Source: DATGKD01 sp035294855 (lineage in GTDB: Bacteria > Actinomycetota > Acidimicrobiia > Acidimicrobiales > UBA8190). Taken from it: a DNA stretch of 24,858 nt. Location of the stretch: assembly GCA_035294855.1 (NCBI GenBank), contig DATGKD010000150.1, forward strand, positions 1 to 24,858, given 5' to 3'. Both the position numbers and the translations under genes were made by a program. Positions 23,138-24,858 of this stretch are shown piece by piece (position 1 is the stretch's first letter; each line of letters opens with the position of its first letter). The notes below the pieces were generated by a model. That model did no database searches. It was not told the origin of the DNA and saw only the letters and a list, made by a program, of their open reading frames with translations.

Positions 23138-23143
23138 TAGCCT
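23138..23143 (+). promoter_or_regulatory. Putative -10 element of the HNH gene
   Basis: TAGCCT, identical to the dapA hexamer, lies 8 nt before ATG 23152; no Shine-Dalgarno is visible between. Confidence 0.45.
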
Positions 23144-23151
23144 CAGCGGTG

Positions 23152-23688
23152 ATGCTGGGCCGGGAACCGGGCGCCAGGACGACGAGCCGTGCGTTGGTAC
23201 TCAACGCCACGTTCGAGCCGTTGGGCCTCGTGTCGTCGCGCCGTGCCCTGCTGCTCGTCCTCGCCACCAAAGCGGAGCTCCTCCACGCCACGGAACATGT
23301 GTTCCGGTCGGAGCGCACGTCGTTCCCCGAGCCCTCAGTCGTGCGCCTCGCCCGGTACGTGCGTGTGCCCCACGACCGCACCGTGGCAGTGAACCGCCGG
23401 ACCGTGTTCGCCCGTGACAACCACCGTTGCCAGTACTGCGGGTCGACAGCCGAGAGCATCGACCACGTCGTGCCCAGGAGCCGCGGTGGGCTTCATGCGT
23501 GGGACAACGTCGTGGCCGCGTGCCGTCGCTGCAACACGCGCAAGGAAGACCGGATGCCGCACGAGGTAGGCCTGGTGCTGCGCGCCAAGCCCGCAGCACC
23601 ACGCCAGCGCGTGTGGCTCCTTGCCGCGAGCGGCGGCGCGCGCGTCGAGTGGGCGCCCTACCTCGGCGAGACCTCGCTGACGGCGTGA
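23152..23688 (+). CDS. HNH endonuclease-family protein
   Basis: The 178-aa protein has an N-terminal domain (RALVLNATFEPLGLVSSRRALLL) typical of a broadly distributed stand-alone HNH family. The C-terminal HNH zinc finger has CQYC (C93, C96), the catalytic DH (D104, H105), N119 in WDNVVAAC and the second pair CRRC (C124, C127). All nuclease and zinc residues look intact. Proteins of this kind are conserved, chromosomal and not tied to a mobile element; their physiological role is not established. ATG 23152 was chosen because it follows the TAGCCT box and begins just before the conserved ALVLNATFEPL segment. The stop codon lies inside a 27-nt tandem repeat. Confidence 0.87.
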   Translation: MLGREPGARTTSRALVLNATFEPLGLVSSRRALLLVLATKAELLHATEHVFRSERTSFPEPSVVRLARYVRVPHDRTVAVNRRTVFARDNHRCQYCGSTAESIDHVVPRSRGGLHAWDNVVAACRRCNTRKEDRMPHEVGLVLRAKPAAPRQRVWLLAASGGARVEWAPYLGETSLTA

Positions 23689-23733
23689 CCCGCGGTCCCC
23701 GCCGGGCCGGCGTGACCCGCGGTCCCGGCCGGG
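23681..23733 (+). repeat. Two-copy 27-nt-period tandem repeat between the HNH and lipoate-ligase-like genes
   Basis: Copies at 23681-23706 and 23708-23733 share 25 of 26 bases (CGGCGTGACCCGCGGTCC...). The first contains the HNH stop codon. The second ends in CCCGGCCGGG, a palindrome, and both can fold GACC-CGC-GGTC. It could be a recent local duplication or part of an RNA structure. Confidence 0.8.
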
Positions 23734-23749
23734 TCGACGCGTCGAAGGT

Positions 23750-24520
23750 GTGAGCGCGGCCCGTTCGCTCGCTTGGAAGTTCGAGCGTCGTGCTGCGCCG
23801 GCGGCCGTGCTGCACGGGGACTGGCCCACGGCGCCGGCTCGAGCTGAACGAGTCGTGTCCGTGTGCGAGGTGCGTGGTTCCCCCGCGGTCGTCCTCGGCA
23901 GCACGCAATCCCCGGACGCGGTCGACCACGACCGTGCCGCACGTCAAGGGGTCGAGATCGTACGGAGGCGGAGCGGCGGCGGCGCTGTCTTCGTCGCACC
24001 GCGGAGCCAGGCTTGGTTCGACCTCTGGCTCCCTCGGGACGACCCGCTTTGGGACGACGACGTCGTGCGTGCGAGTGCTTGGCTGGGCGAGGCGTGGACG
24101 GCGGCATTCGACGCCCTCGGGGTCGTGGGAGGCGTGCACGTCCACGCGGGACGCGCCCAATGCACCCGCTGGTCGAAGTCCGTGTGCTTCGGAGGCGTGG
24201 GCCCGGGCGAGCTGACGATCGCCGGGTCGAAGGTGGTGGGCATCTCCCAACGGCGCACGCGTGACGGAGCGCGGCTGCAGGCGTGCGCGTTGTTGACGTG
24301 GGACCCGGCGCGTCTGGTCGATCTGTTCCCCTGGGACACCGACGTGGCTCAGCGTGCCCTCGACGACCTTGCCGGAGCCGCCGTCGGCCTGCGGGCCGTA
24401 CTGCCCGACGCGGACGGGGCGGCGGCCGACGAGCACGTGCTGTCGCTCGTCGAACGTGCCTTCCTCTGGGCGCTGCCCGGCGGCGGCCCGGGCCACCCTG
24501 AGGTGTCCGGGGTCTCCTGA
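23750..24520 (+). CDS. Lipoate-protein ligase A-family (BPL/LPL) protein
   Basis: The 256-aa protein has the lipoyl/biotin ligase core: RRRSGGGAVFV (the RRxSGGGAV loop) and AGSKVVGISQRR, with the likely catalytic K161. CFGGVGPGEL lies between them. Members attach lipoate or octanoate to carrier domains such as the E2 subunits and GcvH. Residues before the core are few and there is no separate LplA C-terminal domain, so it might be an octanoyl/lipoyl transferase of the LipM/LipL kind or a scavenging ligase; the substrate is open. GTG 23750 has only a close GAAGG upstream, and the start may be slightly different. Its neighbour on the right is the mraZ control region. Confidence 0.82.
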   Translation: MSAARSLAWKFERRAAPAAVLHGDWPTAPARAERVVSVCEVRGSPAVVLGSTQSPDAVDHDRAARQGVEIVRRRSGGGAVFVAPRSQAWFDLWLPRDDPLWDDDVVRASAWLGEAWTAAFDALGVVGGVHVHAGRAQCTRWSKSVCFGGVGPGELTIAGSKVVGISQRRTRDGARLQACALLTWDPARLVDLFPWDTDVAQRALDDLAGAAVGLRAVLPDADGAAADEHVLSLVERAFLWALPGGGPGHPEVSGVS

Positions 24521-24541
24521 GCCGGCGCTCGGGCGCCCGTG

Positions 24542-24593
24542 TGGGGCCCGGGCGGGGAGCGCAGTGGAGGGGTTTCCTCGAGCCCGGGCCCCA
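24542..24593. terminator. Large GC-rich stem-loop after the lipoate-ligase-like gene
   Basis: TGGGGCCCGGGC (24542-24553) pairs perfectly with GCCCGGGCCCCA (24582-24593) across a 28-nt loop. The loop contains a second small hairpin (GAGG-GGTTT-CCTC). No T run follows, so it may be a Rho-independent-like terminator of the GC-rich type or a 3'-end stabiliser. Confidence 0.5.
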
Positions 24594-24690
24594 ACGTTCG
24601 CGCCGGGGGCGAACACCATTTCGCGGGATCCGGGCGGCCCCGGGGTCTCCCTGTGTCGGGGACGGGTGGCGCCCCGACCCACGGACGCGG

Positions 24691-24725
24691 GGCGAATTCG
24701 CCTTGTGCCACAACGGAATTTTCCG
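24691..24725. promoter_or_regulatory. Cluster of three inverted repeats upstream of the mraZ promoter
   Basis: GGCGAATTCGCC (24691-24702, perfect), TTGTG-C-CACAA (24703-24713) and CGGAA-TT-TTCCG (24714-24725) follow one another without a gap and form the AT-richest patch of this intergenic region. They resemble adjacent protein-binding sites; the regulator is unknown. Confidence 0.45.
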
Positions 24726-24803
24726 CTCGGTGTCGAAGCGCGTGGGCGGCGGGGTCTTCGACATGCGTCCGCGCTCCTCCGGGGAAGCCGATGGAGCCGG
24801 GGA

Positions 24804-24833
24804 TTGACCGAGTGGGGGATAGGGGAGTAGAGT
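24804..24833 (+). promoter_or_regulatory. Predicted mraZ promoter
   Basis: TTGACC (24804-24809) and TAGAGT (24828-24833) are separated by 18 nt. The start would be near 24840, inside the repeat array. The coding gene lies past the window end. Confidence 0.65.
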
Positions 24834-24858
24834 GGCGCGAAGTGGTGTGAAGGGGAGG
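24811..24858 (+). promoter_or_regulatory. Predicted MraZ operator: five 10-nt-period AGTGG/AGGGG repeats
   Basis: Split in tens from 24811, the sequence reads AGTGGGGGAT, AGGGGAGTAG, AGTGGCGCGA, AGTGGTGTGA and AGGGGAGG. The shared 5' part with exact 10-nt spacing is the pattern of MraZ boxes (direct TGGGN-like repeats on one DNA face) that autoregulate the dcw cluster. The last copy (24851-24858) also serves as a strong Shine-Dalgarno, placing the mraZ start codon within a few bases of the window edge. Confidence 0.78.

Larger units (their letters stand above)
24521..24858 (+). other. Non-coding region upstream of the predicted mraZ/dcw cluster
   Basis: These 338 nt contain no credible gene. 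They hold a 12-bp inverted repeat (24542-24593), three consecutive small inverted repeats around an AT-richer patch (24691-24725), and the mraZ promoter/operator (24804-24858). The few open frames are short and cross the structured elements. Confidence 0.7.

Noticed and set aside
23152..23688. HNH gene as part of a mobile element or restriction system
   Set aside because: No integrase, transposase, methylase partner or terminal repeats; composition equals that of the neighbours, and the family is a conserved chromosomal one.
1..24858. CRISPR arrays, tRNA and rRNA genes
   Set aside because: No regularly spaced repeats of 25-40 nt and no cloverleaf or rRNA signature were seen on reading both strands; a tRNAscan or CRISPR search was not possible.

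Overview
The window is GC-rich (about 70% by eye), densely packed and almost wholly coding, with many GTG starts and 4-8 nt start/stop overlaps. Gene content and order point to an actinomycete-like bacterium. The blocks dapA-rnj-ftsK, miaB-miaA-dapF-hflX and lexA / LysM gene / nrdR are recalled from the Mycobacterium tuberculosis chromosome, and the window ends in what looks like the control region of the mraZ/dcw cell-division cluster. The intervening genes and an E. coli-type DapD suggest a deeper actinobacterial lineage such as Acidimicrobiia. That placement is inference; no rRNA or taxonomic marker was compared.

Layout. 1-783 is the 3' part of a ferritin-like diiron protein. 826-3418 holds dapA and RNase J. 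3586-6092 is FtsK, split by a one-base frame disruption exactly at Walker B. 6109-7626 is a D,D-carboxypeptidase. 7673-14352 is a tightly overlapping run: thrB, miaB, miaA, dapF, hflX, dapC. dapD and dapE follow, ending at a hairpin shared with a convergent two-gene unit (lexA then a methyltransferase, minus strand). To the right of lexA run a LysM membrane protein, nrdR, a PIG-L deacetylase and dinB. The last third carries a DUF3040 membrane protein, a ROK kinase, a small Trp-rich protein of unknown function, an HNH-nuclease-like protein and a lipoate-ligase-family protein, then 338 nt of non-coding DNA.

How the genes work together. dapA, dapC, dapD, dapE and dapF make most of the succinylase route to meso-diaminopimelate and lysine (dapB is not here); FtsK, the carboxypeptidase, the LysM protein and the coming dcw cluster concern division and wall synthesis. 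The lexA locus is the most informative regulatory region: four LexA-type operators (CGAAC-N4-GTTCG) form two symmetrical pairs, one over each divergent promoter. The LysM gene therefore looks like the SOS-induced division inhibitor of this organism (YneA/DivS/Rv2719c type).

Regulation. Seven genes have a TAnnnT hexamer 5-10 nt before the start codon and no clear Shine-Dalgarno, which suggests widespread leaderless transcription. The right edge shows five 10-nt direct repeats over a TTGACC-N18-TAGAGT promoter, the expected pattern of a MraZ operator. I found no mobile element, CRISPR array, tRNA, rRNA or clear novel defence system; the novelty is mainly regulatory.
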